DNA of 21,285 nt from DAOUMF01 sp034408935 (GTDB taxonomy: Bacteria; Chloroflexota; Dehalococcoidia; SM23-28-2; RBG-16-64-32): NCBI GenBank assembly GCA_034408935.1, contig DAOUMV010000010.1, positions 1 to 21,285 of the forward strand. Direction: 5' to 3'. The first letter of the stretch is position 1; the number at the start of each line of letters is the position of its first letter. This document shows, piece by piece, positions 15,727 through 21,285 of the stretch. The notes under the pieces are model-generated. The model saw only the letters and a list, made by a program, of their open reading frames with translations, made no database searches and was not told the DNA's origin. Position numbers and translations under genes: made by a program.

Positions 15727-17409
15727 TCAGGAGCCGGGGACATCCACCAGGTATAGCTTCCCGGGCCCTTCAGGCGCACCCGCGCCACCGGAGGCCAGGA
15801 GCAGGAGTTCTCTTCTATCATTATCGTTGAGATCGATCCACAGCAGGCCCACCCCCAACTGCTCTCTGATGGCCGCGCCGTAGATGAACACAGCCCTGTC
15901 CACGTCCACCCGCAGATCGATCTCGCCATCCAGGGCGTCGCCAAACAGTACATACGCCTCACCGCCGTCGGGGCGTGCGTTTTCGGGACCGTCAGCGAAC
16001 GCCGCTCCCAGAACCACATCATCGCGCCCGTCGCCATCCAGGTCACCGACGGTCAGGGAGGAAGGCATCATATCACTTGGATCACGGCCGTAGATCAGAG
16101 AGTCTGATGCCCCTTCGCCCAGGTCGATGACGCCTTCCAGGGAAGGCGACCCCAAGATGGCGTAGACCTCCCCACCCACCGAGCGCACGTTGTCGGGTCC
16201 GCCAGCGAAGCGGGCCCCAAGGACGATATCCGCCAGTCCATCACCGCTCAGGTCGCCGCTGGCCACCAGGTCGCCAAGTGTATCGCCTTCGTCCGCACCG
16301 TAGATGATGACGTCAGCCTCATCGCTGCCGACCCTCCCCGAGAGAGTGGGGGAGCCGAAGAACACATACGCCTCGCCTGCCTGCGTCCGGGAATCGTCGG
16401 GCCCGTCGGCCCTGCTCGCTGTCACGATGATGTCATCCACGCCATCCCCGTTGACATCGCCTGAGGCCACTGCCTGCCCAAAGCTGTCATACTCCTGAGC
16501 GCCCTTCAACCTCACGTCCTCCTCACCGCGGGCCACGTCCTTCTCCCCGCTGAGGTCCGGCGCGCCGAACACCACATACACTTCGCCCTCCGTCGTCCTG
16601 GGACTGCCAGGCCGCGTCCCCTCGACACGCCCCCCGAACGGGCCTCCAGCGATGAGATCATCGATCCCGTCCCCATTCACGTCACCGATGGCGAAGGTAG
16701 TGCCTACGCGGGTGAACCCCTCGGCGGGCCTGAAGGTGAAGTCCTGCTCTACTCCCGCCAGGTCCACCGTCCCTCCCAGGGAAGGAGACCCGAAGATCAC
16801 GTACGCCTCTCCCAGGTCGGTACGTATGTTGTTAAGACCATTGGAGGCGGGTGCGCCCACAACGACGTCGTCGATGCCGTCACCGTTGAGGTCGCCGCTG
16901 ATGACGGAGAACCCCAGGTTATCACCCGGGAGAGCGCCGAAGACCGTGAGGTCAGCCGCCCCTCTCCCTAGGCCGATCTCCGCCCCCAGATCTCCCGAGC
17001 CGAAGATGACATACGCTTCGCCAGCGTCCCCCCGTGAATTATCGGGCCCATCGCCAAAGGGCGCTCCCAACAGAAGGTCGTCCACACCGTCACTGTTGAA
17101 GTCCCCCCGGGCCAGAGAGGTGCCGCCGGCATGAAGATCGTCGGCGTCGGCGGCCAGGATGGTGAGCACCGGCGAATCGGAAGCCATGTCGAGGAGAGCA
17201 CTTGGGGGAAGCGGAGCAACGTCGGCGCCCGGGGAAAAGGGGTTGAAGGGCGTGACGGTGGGCATGACGGTGGGCGTAACAGTGAACACCGGCGGTGGCC
17301 CGGCCGTGGGGGTCGGCGAAGGGGAGGCGCCGCCGTCGCCGCAGGCGCTAGCGGCAGCGCCCAGAGCGATGACGCAGAACAAAGACACCAGGTCCTTGGG
17401 GGAAATCAA
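15727..17409 (-). CDS. FG-GAP repeat lipoprotein, seven-bladed propeller, TTG start
   Basis: The chosen start is TTG 17409, behind GGAGG (17418-17414). It overlaps the TGA stop of the upstream lipoprotein gene (TTGA) and gives 560 residues, matching the paralogues. A longer open frame to 17667 would place about 86 residues before the signal sequence and overlap the upstream gene. Lipobox AASAC precedes a Pro/Thr tether. Seven blades carry DFNSDGVDD, DLNGDGIDD, DVNGDGIDD, DVNGDGVDD, DLSGDGLAD, DLDGDGRDD and a degenerate DLNDNDRRE. The propeller resembles integrin alpha. It is translationally coupled to the gene at 17406-18251. The role is probably calcium-dependent adhesion or a scaffold outside the membrane; the ligand is unknown. 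Confidence 0.9.
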   Translation of the reverse strand: MISPKDLVSLFCVIALGAAASACGDGGASPSPTPTAGPPPVFTVTPTVMPTVTPFNPFSPGADVAPLPPSALLDMASDSPVLTILAADADDLHAGGTSLARGDFNSDGVDDLLLGAPFGDGPDNSRGDAGEAYVIFGSGDLGAEIGLGRGAADLTVFGALPGDNLGFSVISGDLNGDGIDDVVVGAPASNGLNNIRTDLGEAYVIFGSPSLGGTVDLAGVEQDFTFRPAEGFTRVGTTFAIGDVNGDGIDDLIAGGPFGGRVEGTRPGSPRTTEGEVYVVFGAPDLSGEKDVARGEEDVRLKGAQEYDSFGQAVASGDVNGDGVDDIIVTASRADGPDDSRTQAGEAYVFFGSPTLSGRVGSDEADVIIYGADEGDTLGDLVASGDLSGDGLADIVLGARFAGGPDNVRSVGGEVYAILGSPSLEGVIDLGEGASDSLIYGRDPSDMMPSSLTVGDLDGDGRDDVVLGAAFADGPENARPDGGEAYVLFGDALDGEIDLRVDVDRAVFIYGAAIREQLGVGLLWIDLNDNDRRELLLLASGGAGAPEGPGKLYLVDVPGS

Positions 17410-18251
17410 GGCGCCTCCACGGACTTTACGAATTGAAAGCTCTGAGCTATCTGGATGCCCACCGCCTCGTCCTCCTTCGACCATGAGTCCCGATAGCGGC
17501 CGGCATCGGAATCGTACTCGAACATCGGCACTACTTGTATGAAGTAGTCCCTCTCCCCCTGCCGAACGTGATAGGCGATAATCTTGGCCTCCGGGGACTC
17601 GCCGGGATAGTCGGGGCAGAGGCTGGCTGGCCGACCATCCAACTTGACCTGGTACGCCTGCTGGCAATCGGCTACATACAGGAATGGCTGGCTGTAGGGG
17701 TTAGTCACGTAGATACTAACGTGGGCGCGCTCACGACCGTCCTCCCCGAACCGAGACAGGGCCACCGCGTACCAGCGGTCATCGACGCCGCCGGTTACGT
17801 AGGCGTGGCCGCCAATCTGCCAGTCGCTCGGATAGCAGACCTGGAAGCCCTCCAAAGGCCGGAAGAGCACCTGCGCGTCCTTTGGGCAAGTGTGGGTTTC
17901 CGGGGGATGGAATTCGGGGCCTTCCTCGTCACCAGAGGGACTGGGCAGGCTGGCGGGATCGGGTAGACGGAATTCGGGGAGCTTCCTGTAGTTCGTGCGC
18001 TCCTCAGGCCGAAAGGTCCGCTCGGGGCCTTCCATGGGAGCAAACATAGGGGTGGGCTCCACAGCAGGGGTGAACGAATCGCTGGCCGTGGCTTCAGGCG
18101 TCTCGCCCGTGGAGGGCGTCTCGCTCGTGGAGGGCGTCTCGCTCGTGGAGGGCGTCCCGCCGGTGGAAGATCCTCCGCCCCCGTCGCACGCCAGGCCGAT
18201 CAGAGACACGGCGGCCACCACAGCAATCGTTAAGCGCAATCCCCTCATCAT
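17406..18251 (-). CDS. Lipoprotein of unknown function with hexapeptide-repeat tether
   Basis: 281 residues. The start is ATG 18251 or the adjacent ATG 18248, behind GAGAGG. Lipobox IGLAC is followed by a Gly/Ser tether and then repeated TPSTSE units (18097-18168 at DNA level). After an Asp/Glu/Pro-rich region, the mature domain starts near GFQVCYPSDWQIGG. It contains RAHVSIYVTNPYSQPFLYVADC, KIIAYHVRQGERDYFIQV and a final IAQSFQFVKS. The sequence YPSDW followed by a late IxxSFxF is a pattern seen in PsbP/DcrB-like exported proteins. I take this as a weak resemblance only. Five Cys in the mature domain could form disulfides. Its stop overlaps the start of the FG-GAP gene by two bases, and the small ORF upstream ends in an ATGA overlap. 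Confidence 0.8.
   Translation of the reverse strand: MMRGLRLTIAVVAAVSLIGLACDGGGGSSTGGTPSTSETPSTSETPSTGETPEATASDSFTPAVEPTPMFAPMEGPERTFRPEERTNYRKLPEFRLPDPASLPSPSGDEEGPEFHPPETHTCPKDAQVLFRPLEGFQVCYPSDWQIGGHAYVTGGVDDRWYAVALSRFGEDGRERAHVSIYVTNPYSQPFLYVADCQQAYQVKLDGRPASLCPDYPGESPEAKIIAYHVRQGERDYFIQVVPMFEYDSDAGRYRDSWSKEDEAVGIQIAQSFQFVKSVEAP
18097..18168 (-). repeat. Four tandem 18-base units
   Basis: Units at 18097-18114, 18115-18132, 18133-18150 and 18151-18168 are nearly identical and encode TPSTSE/TPSTGE in the tether of the lipoprotein at 17406-18251. The repeat is in frame, so copy-number change would only lengthen or shorten the tether. Confidence 0.85.
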
Positions 18252-18616
18252 GAGTCCTCTCGATGATCCCCACCCACAACCGCTATGTCAACGGCCACGG
18301 GCTCGCCGGACGCTTCCCTCTGGCGTCCGCCAACGGTCGTCCGCTCGTCGTCCTCCAGAGCCCCGAAAGGCTTAGCGATGCAGCCACCGGGTCGCCCGCC
18401 GCTAAGCTCCTCAGAGTAGAGCGCAGCCATTTCCGATAGCAGGTCCTCCGACGCAGCCTCCGTGATGTAACGCGGCACGAGAGGGATTTTCCGGATCACC
18501 TCCGGCTCAGAATAGAGGGGAAAGCGATTGGGGAGGCCGCGCGGTAGCTCACCCCCTACCGTCTCCCGCGATCCGGGGCGCAAGTCTCCAACGGCGCGAA
18601 CCGACCGACAACCCAT
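18248..18616 (-). CDS. Small ORF, possibly the remnant of an exported protein
   Basis: From ATG 18616 the product is 122 residues; the open frame extends to 18673. The stop overlaps the start of the next gene by ATGA, and codon use looks coding. A segment GELPRGLPNRFPLYSEPEVI followed by RYITEAASEDLLSEMAALYSEEL resembles the start of lipoprotein domains of the form LPxxFPxYPGAxVV...fYxxxL. No signal peptide or lipobox precedes it, unlike every neighbour. Its 5' part lies in the conserved upstream module shared with 20799-21007. It may therefore be a gene whose signal sequence was replaced by that duplication. Function is unknown, and it may not be expressed. Confidence 0.45.
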   Translation of the reverse strand: MGCRSVRAVGDLRPGSRETVGGELPRGLPNRFPLYSEPEVIRKIPLVPRYITEAASEDLLSEMAALYSEELSGGRPGGCIAKPFGALEDDERTTVGGRQREASGEPVAVDIAVVGGDHREDS

Positions 18617-18760
18617 GCTTAAATGAACACCCCCCCAATTGATACGCAGATTTGGCACTTTATCACACATCATTCACTTTCAAGCGTTGACATGATGTCG
18701 CCCCACCGCTGTACTATGAAGATGAAAAGTCGTCAAATCTTGGGGGTGCGGAGCGATATT
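18543..18760 (+). repeat. Conserved upstream module, copy 1 (second copy at 20799-21007)
   Basis: The region before ATG 18761 aligns along its whole length with the region before ATG 21008. Shared blocks are GGTAGC near the left end, GCGCGAAYCGACCGACAACC (18594-18613), AATTGATA, TTTGGCACTTT, TTGACA, TACWAT, GTCAAATCTT and GGGGTGCGG. Conservation is in short blocks separated by diverged stretches, as expected for regulatory DNA rather than for a simple recent duplication. Confidence 0.7.
18687..18717 (+). promoter_or_regulatory. Promoter for the cohesin-like gene at 18761
   Basis: TTGACA (18687-18692) and TACTAT (18712-18717) are separated by 19 bases; spacing and hexamers are the same in the second copy upstream of 21008. 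The predicted start near 18724 gives a leader of about 37 bases containing the GGGGTGCGG motif. The long spacer is unusual and may indicate activator dependence. Confidence 0.6.
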
Positions 18761-20494
18761 ATGTTGCGTCTCTTGAGTAGGTGGCTCGCGATCTCTCTGC
18801 TCGTCTCCGTCGGTGCTATCGGCTTCGGCGTATTGAACTGGGGGCACAGTGCCCAGGCCATCCAGGGCAGCGTCACCGAGGTCGCGATCGACACCAACGT
18901 CGACAACAACGGTGACCAGGGCGAGGACGGCACCCAAAAGGCTCCCGCCACCAACCAGTGCTACGACGGCGTCGACAACGACGGCGACACCCGCAAAGAC
19001 GGAGCAGACCCGCAATGTCAGAGAGGGCTCTACCTCGACAACGACGACACCGCCGTCTCGGACGCCGACTCCTGCGTTTCGCTTGACGTCGGTCAGACCG
19101 CTGTCGTCGACCTCTGGGTAAAGGGTGTCGACTCCGCTGACCTCACCAAGGGCTACCAGTTCGACATCGACTACGACCCCACCAAAATCGGCTTCGGTAT
19201 CGACGACGACGGCGACACCCGCTTCGACGAAGACTGCTATGACGACGTCACCGGCACGTATTCCTCCTTTTGGGGCGACTTCGCCGACAACGACGGCGAC
19301 ACCGCCATCGATGAGGAGCTGTGCGACCTCATCGCTATCGACCCCGCCGGCAGCAACAACCCCAACAACGTCAGCATCCACTCCCGCATCGGCAGTGGCG
19401 GCGGCGCAGGCTTCCTCGTCGCCGGCACCGACCTGACGGCCAAGCCCAACTCCGTCACGTTTGTGGGCGCAGACGGCACGGCCAACCCCGCTTTCCCGGC
19501 CATGCATGAGTCCGGCGACGGCGTCCTGGCCAGGTTCACGGTCACCGGCGTCGCCCCCGGCATCAGCCCCCTCACCATCCCCAGCACCGTGGGCGGCAAG
19601 GACGGCCGCCCCGACTCGAGCGTCTACGGAGCCACTGGCACGTATACCTCAAAGCCCATCCCCATCACCACCCAGACCAGCGGTCTGGTGGCCGTTGGCC
19701 AGCCGTGCCCGGGCGCGACATCCACACCCAAGCCCACACCCAAGCCCACACCCAAACCCACTCCCACACCTACACGCACGCCTACGCCGACACCGACAGC
19801 AGCGCCGTCGCGGCCTACCCCCACACCCACGCCCATCGTCTCGCCGGAGGTAGCCCCGCCAACACCCAGTAACGGCTACTGGCTTGGCGCCTCGGACGGC
19901 GGCATCTTCGCCTTCGGCGACGCTGGCTTTCACGGCTCCACAGGCGCCATCGCCCTCAACCAGCCAATCGTGGGCATGGCCGCCACCCCAAGCGGCAACG
20001 GCTATTGGCTGGTGGCCTCGGACGGCGGCATCTTCGCTTTCGGCGATGCCGTCTTCTACGGCTCCACAGGCGCCATCGCCCTCAACCAGCCTATCGTGGG
20101 CATGGCCGCCACTCCAAGCGGCAACGGCTACTGGCTCGTGGCCACCGACGGGGGCATCTTCGCTTTCGGCGATGCCGCTTTCTTCGGCTCCACAGGCGCC
20201 ATCGCCCTCAACCAGCCTATCGTCGGCATGGCCGCCACTCCAAGCGGCAACGGCTACTGGATGGTGGCCACCGACGGGGGCATCTTCGCTTTCGGCGATG
20301 CCGGCTTCCATGGCTCCACGGGCGCCATCACCCTCAACCAGCCGATCGTCGGCATGGCGACCACCTCAACTGGCGACGGCTACTGGCTGGTGGCCACCGA
20401 CGGGGGCATCTTCGCTTTCGGCGACGCCGTCTTCTACGGCTCCACAGGCGCCATCGCCCTCAACCAGCCTATCGTCGGCATGGCCGCCAACTAG
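18761..20494 (+). CDS. Secreted cohesin-like protein with Pro-Thr linker and five GYWLVASDGGIFAFGDA-type repeats
   Basis: 577 residues from ATG 18761, which aligns with the starts of the paralogues and lies behind GGGGGTGCGG. A longer open frame to 18623 would run through the promoter. A signal peptide ends in SAQA (about residue 33). A MopE-like motif CYDGVDNDGDTRKDGAD lies at 65-85. The cohesin-like beta-sandwich (about 103-316) has VGQTAVVDLWVKGVD, GYQFDIDYDPTKIGF and GDGVLARFTVTGV, and is interrupted by an Asp-rich insert (DDDGDTRFDEDC, DNDGDTAIDEELC). The Pro-Thr/Lys linker spans about 317-368. Five 42-residue repeats end the protein, a type widespread in secreted actinobacterial proteins and probably forming a propeller or beta-solenoid. 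No enzyme motif is visible. It is the intact reference copy for the frameshifted gene at 1-1566. Confidence 0.85.
   Translation: MLRLLSRWLAISLLVSVGAIGFGVLNWGHSAQAIQGSVTEVAIDTNVDNNGDQGEDGTQKAPATNQCYDGVDNDGDTRKDGADPQCQRGLYLDNDDTAVSDADSCVSLDVGQTAVVDLWVKGVDSADLTKGYQFDIDYDPTKIGFGIDDDGDTRFDEDCYDDVTGTYSSFWGDFADNDGDTAIDEELCDLIAIDPAGSNNPNNVSIHSRIGSGGGAGFLVAGTDLTAKPNSVTFVGADGTANPAFPAMHESGDGVLARFTVTGVAPGISPLTIPSTVGGKDGRPDSSVYGATGTYTSKPIPITTQTSGLVAVGQPCPGATSTPKPTPKPTPKPTPTPTRTPTPTPTAAPSRPTPTPTPIVSPEVAPPTPSNGYWLGASDGGIFAFGDAGFHGSTGAIALNQPIVGMAATPSGNGYWLVASDGGIFAFGDAVFYGSTGAIALNQPIVGMAATPSGNGYWLVATDGGIFAFGDAAFFGSTGAIALNQPIVGMAATPSGNGYWMVATDGGIFAFGDAGFHGSTGAITLNQPIVGMATTSTGDGYWLVATDGGIFAFGDAVFYGSTGAIALNQPIVGMAAN
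19871..20494 (+). repeat. Five tandem 126-base coding repeats
   Basis: Units begin at 19871, 19997, 20123, 20249 and 20375; the last is cut short by the stop codon. Each encodes 42 residues of the form NGYWLVATDGGIFAFGDAxF followed by YGSTGAIALNQPIVGMAATP. The units are highly similar at the DNA level, so unit number may vary between strains and may collapse in short-read assembly. Confidence 0.9.
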
Positions 20495-20798
20495 GCTGCG
20501 CTCCACAGCAGGGGTAGCAGCGCCCGTGGCGACCTGGACATCGCCGCTATCCTGTAGGCTACCTGTTGGGCGACCGCGGCGACGATCCCCGCCGCCACTT
20601 GTGCGGCGGGGGTACGGGACACGGTACTACCGCCAAGAACCGTAAGCAGCAGGTTTGGATACCCTGCCGCCGCCCCCTAGCACTTGACCCGGGACTGGTC
20701 CCCGAGAATCGGCCCGCGGACCAGCAGACTGCCACCGCTAGCTCTTGCCCTCATCACGCCAGTGCTGACCCCCTCGCTCTGCCGTGGGCAAGTCGAAA
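20495..20798. other. Intergenic region without recognised gene
   Basis: About 300 bases follow the stop of the cohesin-like gene. They contain the hairpin at 20585-20613 and otherwise nothing I can identify. The open frames crossing this stretch have no signal peptide, motif or ribosome binding site. Confidence 0.5.
20585..20613 (+). terminator. Strong GC hairpin after the cohesin-like gene
   Basis: CCCCGCCGC (20587-20595) pairs perfectly with GCGGCGGGG (20603-20611) across a seven-base loop; an A-T and a T-G pair can extend the stem. It lies about 90 bases past the stop at 20494. There is no following T-run, so it may be a 3'-end stabiliser or non-canonical terminator. Confidence 0.45.
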
Positions 20799-21007
20799 GG
20801 TAGCCCATCCTTTGCCGGCCTCCGCTTTCCGGGACGCAAGCCTGCAACAGCGCGAATCGACCGACAACCCATAGCGAAATCCATACGAATTAATTGATAG
20901 ACAGCTTTGGCACTTTGTCACCGACCGTTTCCTTTCGACCGTTGACACCGCATCGGCCGACCACTGTACAATGATGTAAAGCAGTCAAATCTTAGGGGTG
21001 CGGTTGT
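20799..21007 (+). repeat. Conserved upstream module, copy 2
   Basis: This is the counterpart of 18543-18760, with the same order of blocks and the same distance between the -35 and -10 hexamers. GCGCGAATCGACCGACAACC lies at 20850-20869. It precedes the third cohesin-like gene directly. Confidence 0.7.
20942..20972 (+). promoter_or_regulatory. Promoter for the cohesin-like gene at 21008
   Basis: TTGACA (20942-20947) and TACAAT (20967-20972) are separated by 19 bases, as in the copy at 18687-18717. The leader of about 30 bases carries CTTAGGGGTGCGG before the start codon. Confidence 0.6.
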
Positions 21008-21285
21008 ATGATGTGGCGTAAACCAATTGCGTGGCTCGCGATCTCCCTGCTCGTCTCCGCCGCTGCTATCGGCTTCGGCGTTCTCCATTGGGGTCTCACT
21101 GCACAAGCCGGTCCCGGCGACATCACCGAGGTCGCCATCGACACCAACGTCGACGACAACGGTGACCAGCATGAGGACGGCACCCAGGGTACCGCTGGCG
21201 ACGACCAGTGCTACGACAACGTCGACAACGACGGCGACACCCGCACCGACGGCGCCGACTACGACTGTCAGACAGGAGCCTTCCT
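21008..21285 (+). CDS. Secreted cohesin-like protein, third paralogue, 5' part only
   Basis: The open frame from ATG 21008 (or the adjacent ATG 21011) runs off the right edge after about 92 codons. It has a signal peptide with WLAISLLVSAAAIGFGVLHW ending in TAQA. It then has TEVAIDTNVDDNGDQ and the MopE-like CYDNVDNDGDTRTDGADYDC. These align residue by residue with the paralogues at 1-1566 and 18761-20494. The last 35 bases are identical to 1292-1326 read on the minus strand. The cohesin-like domain and the C-terminal module should lie beyond the window. The ribosome binding site is AGGGGTGCGG. Confidence 0.85.
   Translation, partial: MMWRKPIAWLAISLLVSAAAIGFGVLHWGLTAQAGPGDITEVAIDTNVDDNGDQHEDGTQGTAGDDQCYDNVDNDGDTRTDGADYDCQTGAF

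Noticed and set aside
18543..18640. Possible cyclic-di-GMP (GEMM) or ydaO-type riboswitch in the conserved upstream modules, suggested by GGGACGCAAG and CGAAYCGACCGACAACCC
   Set aside because: The pairing partner of the GGGACGCAA segment is not conserved between the two copies, the rest of either consensus is missing, and the blocks lie upstream of the predicted promoter.
18650..18670. TTTGGCACTTT as a sigma-54 promoter element
   Set aside because: No TTGCW-type -12 element lies at the required distance in either copy, and a sigma-70-type TTGACA/TACWAT pair lies directly downstream.
19871..20494. CRISPR-like or mobile repeat array
   Set aside because: The 126-base units are contiguous, in frame and encode a known type of protein repeat, with no spacers.

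Overview
The window reads as part of an uncultured, high-GC bacterium, most likely a Chloroflexota (Dehalococcoidia-type) lineage. The basis is the C-terminal dockerin-like pairs of the INLGDVFPVLPPTFGT type, the many lipoproteins with a Cys-Gly/Asp-rich tether, and the secreted proteins with Pro-Thr linkers. The GYWLVASDGGIFAFGDA-type repeats are also common in Actinomycetota, so this placement is an inference. No rRNA, tRNA, insertion sequence, integrase or CRISPR array was seen. Nearly every gene encodes an exported protein (signal peptide, lipobox or membrane anchor), so this is a cell-surface/exoproteome block.

Layout. Positions 1-1566 (-) hold a cohesin-like secreted protein with a Pro-Thr linker and thrombospondin type 3 repeats; it runs off the left edge and carries a one-base frameshift near 916. 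Then come a sortase (2107-2874, -) and an orphan ZnuA/TroA-like metal-binding lipoprotein with two altered metal ligands (2968-3933, -). Next are an integrin-like FG-GAP propeller lipoprotein (4039-5691, +), a BsuPI-domain lipoprotein (5715-6278, -) and a small lipoprotein (6421-6891, +). Two dockerin-tagged secreted proteins follow: a TSP3 protein (7140-8897, +) and an M36 fungalysin-like metalloprotease (9033-11381, +). Four lipoproteins on the + strand come after that: an unknown one and a coupled TolB-like propeller, then a CBM-like one overlapped by a second FG-GAP propeller that is split by a one-base frameshift near 14817. On the - strand lie an unknown lipoprotein and a third FG-GAP propeller, translationally coupled, preceded by a small ORF. 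The right end holds two more cohesin-like paralogues on the + strand: 18761-20494 with five 126-bp repeats, and 21008 to the edge.

How the parts may work together. Three paralogues share a signal peptide, a MopE-like Asp/Asn-rich motif and a cohesin-like beta-sandwich. In the two that can be read far enough, a Pro-Thr linker and a different C-terminal module follow. Two neighbouring secreted proteins end in dockerin-like double calcium loops. I infer a non-cellulosomal cohesin-dockerin surface system that could dock a metalloprotease, alongside three seven-bladed FG-GAP lipoproteins. The cohesin-like genes and the dockerin-tagged TSP3 gene share a GGGGTGCG leader/Shine-Dalgarno motif, and each has a recognisable TTGACA-type promoter. 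Binding between the modules is not shown by sequence. Both frameshifts are single-base losses that could be assembly errors.
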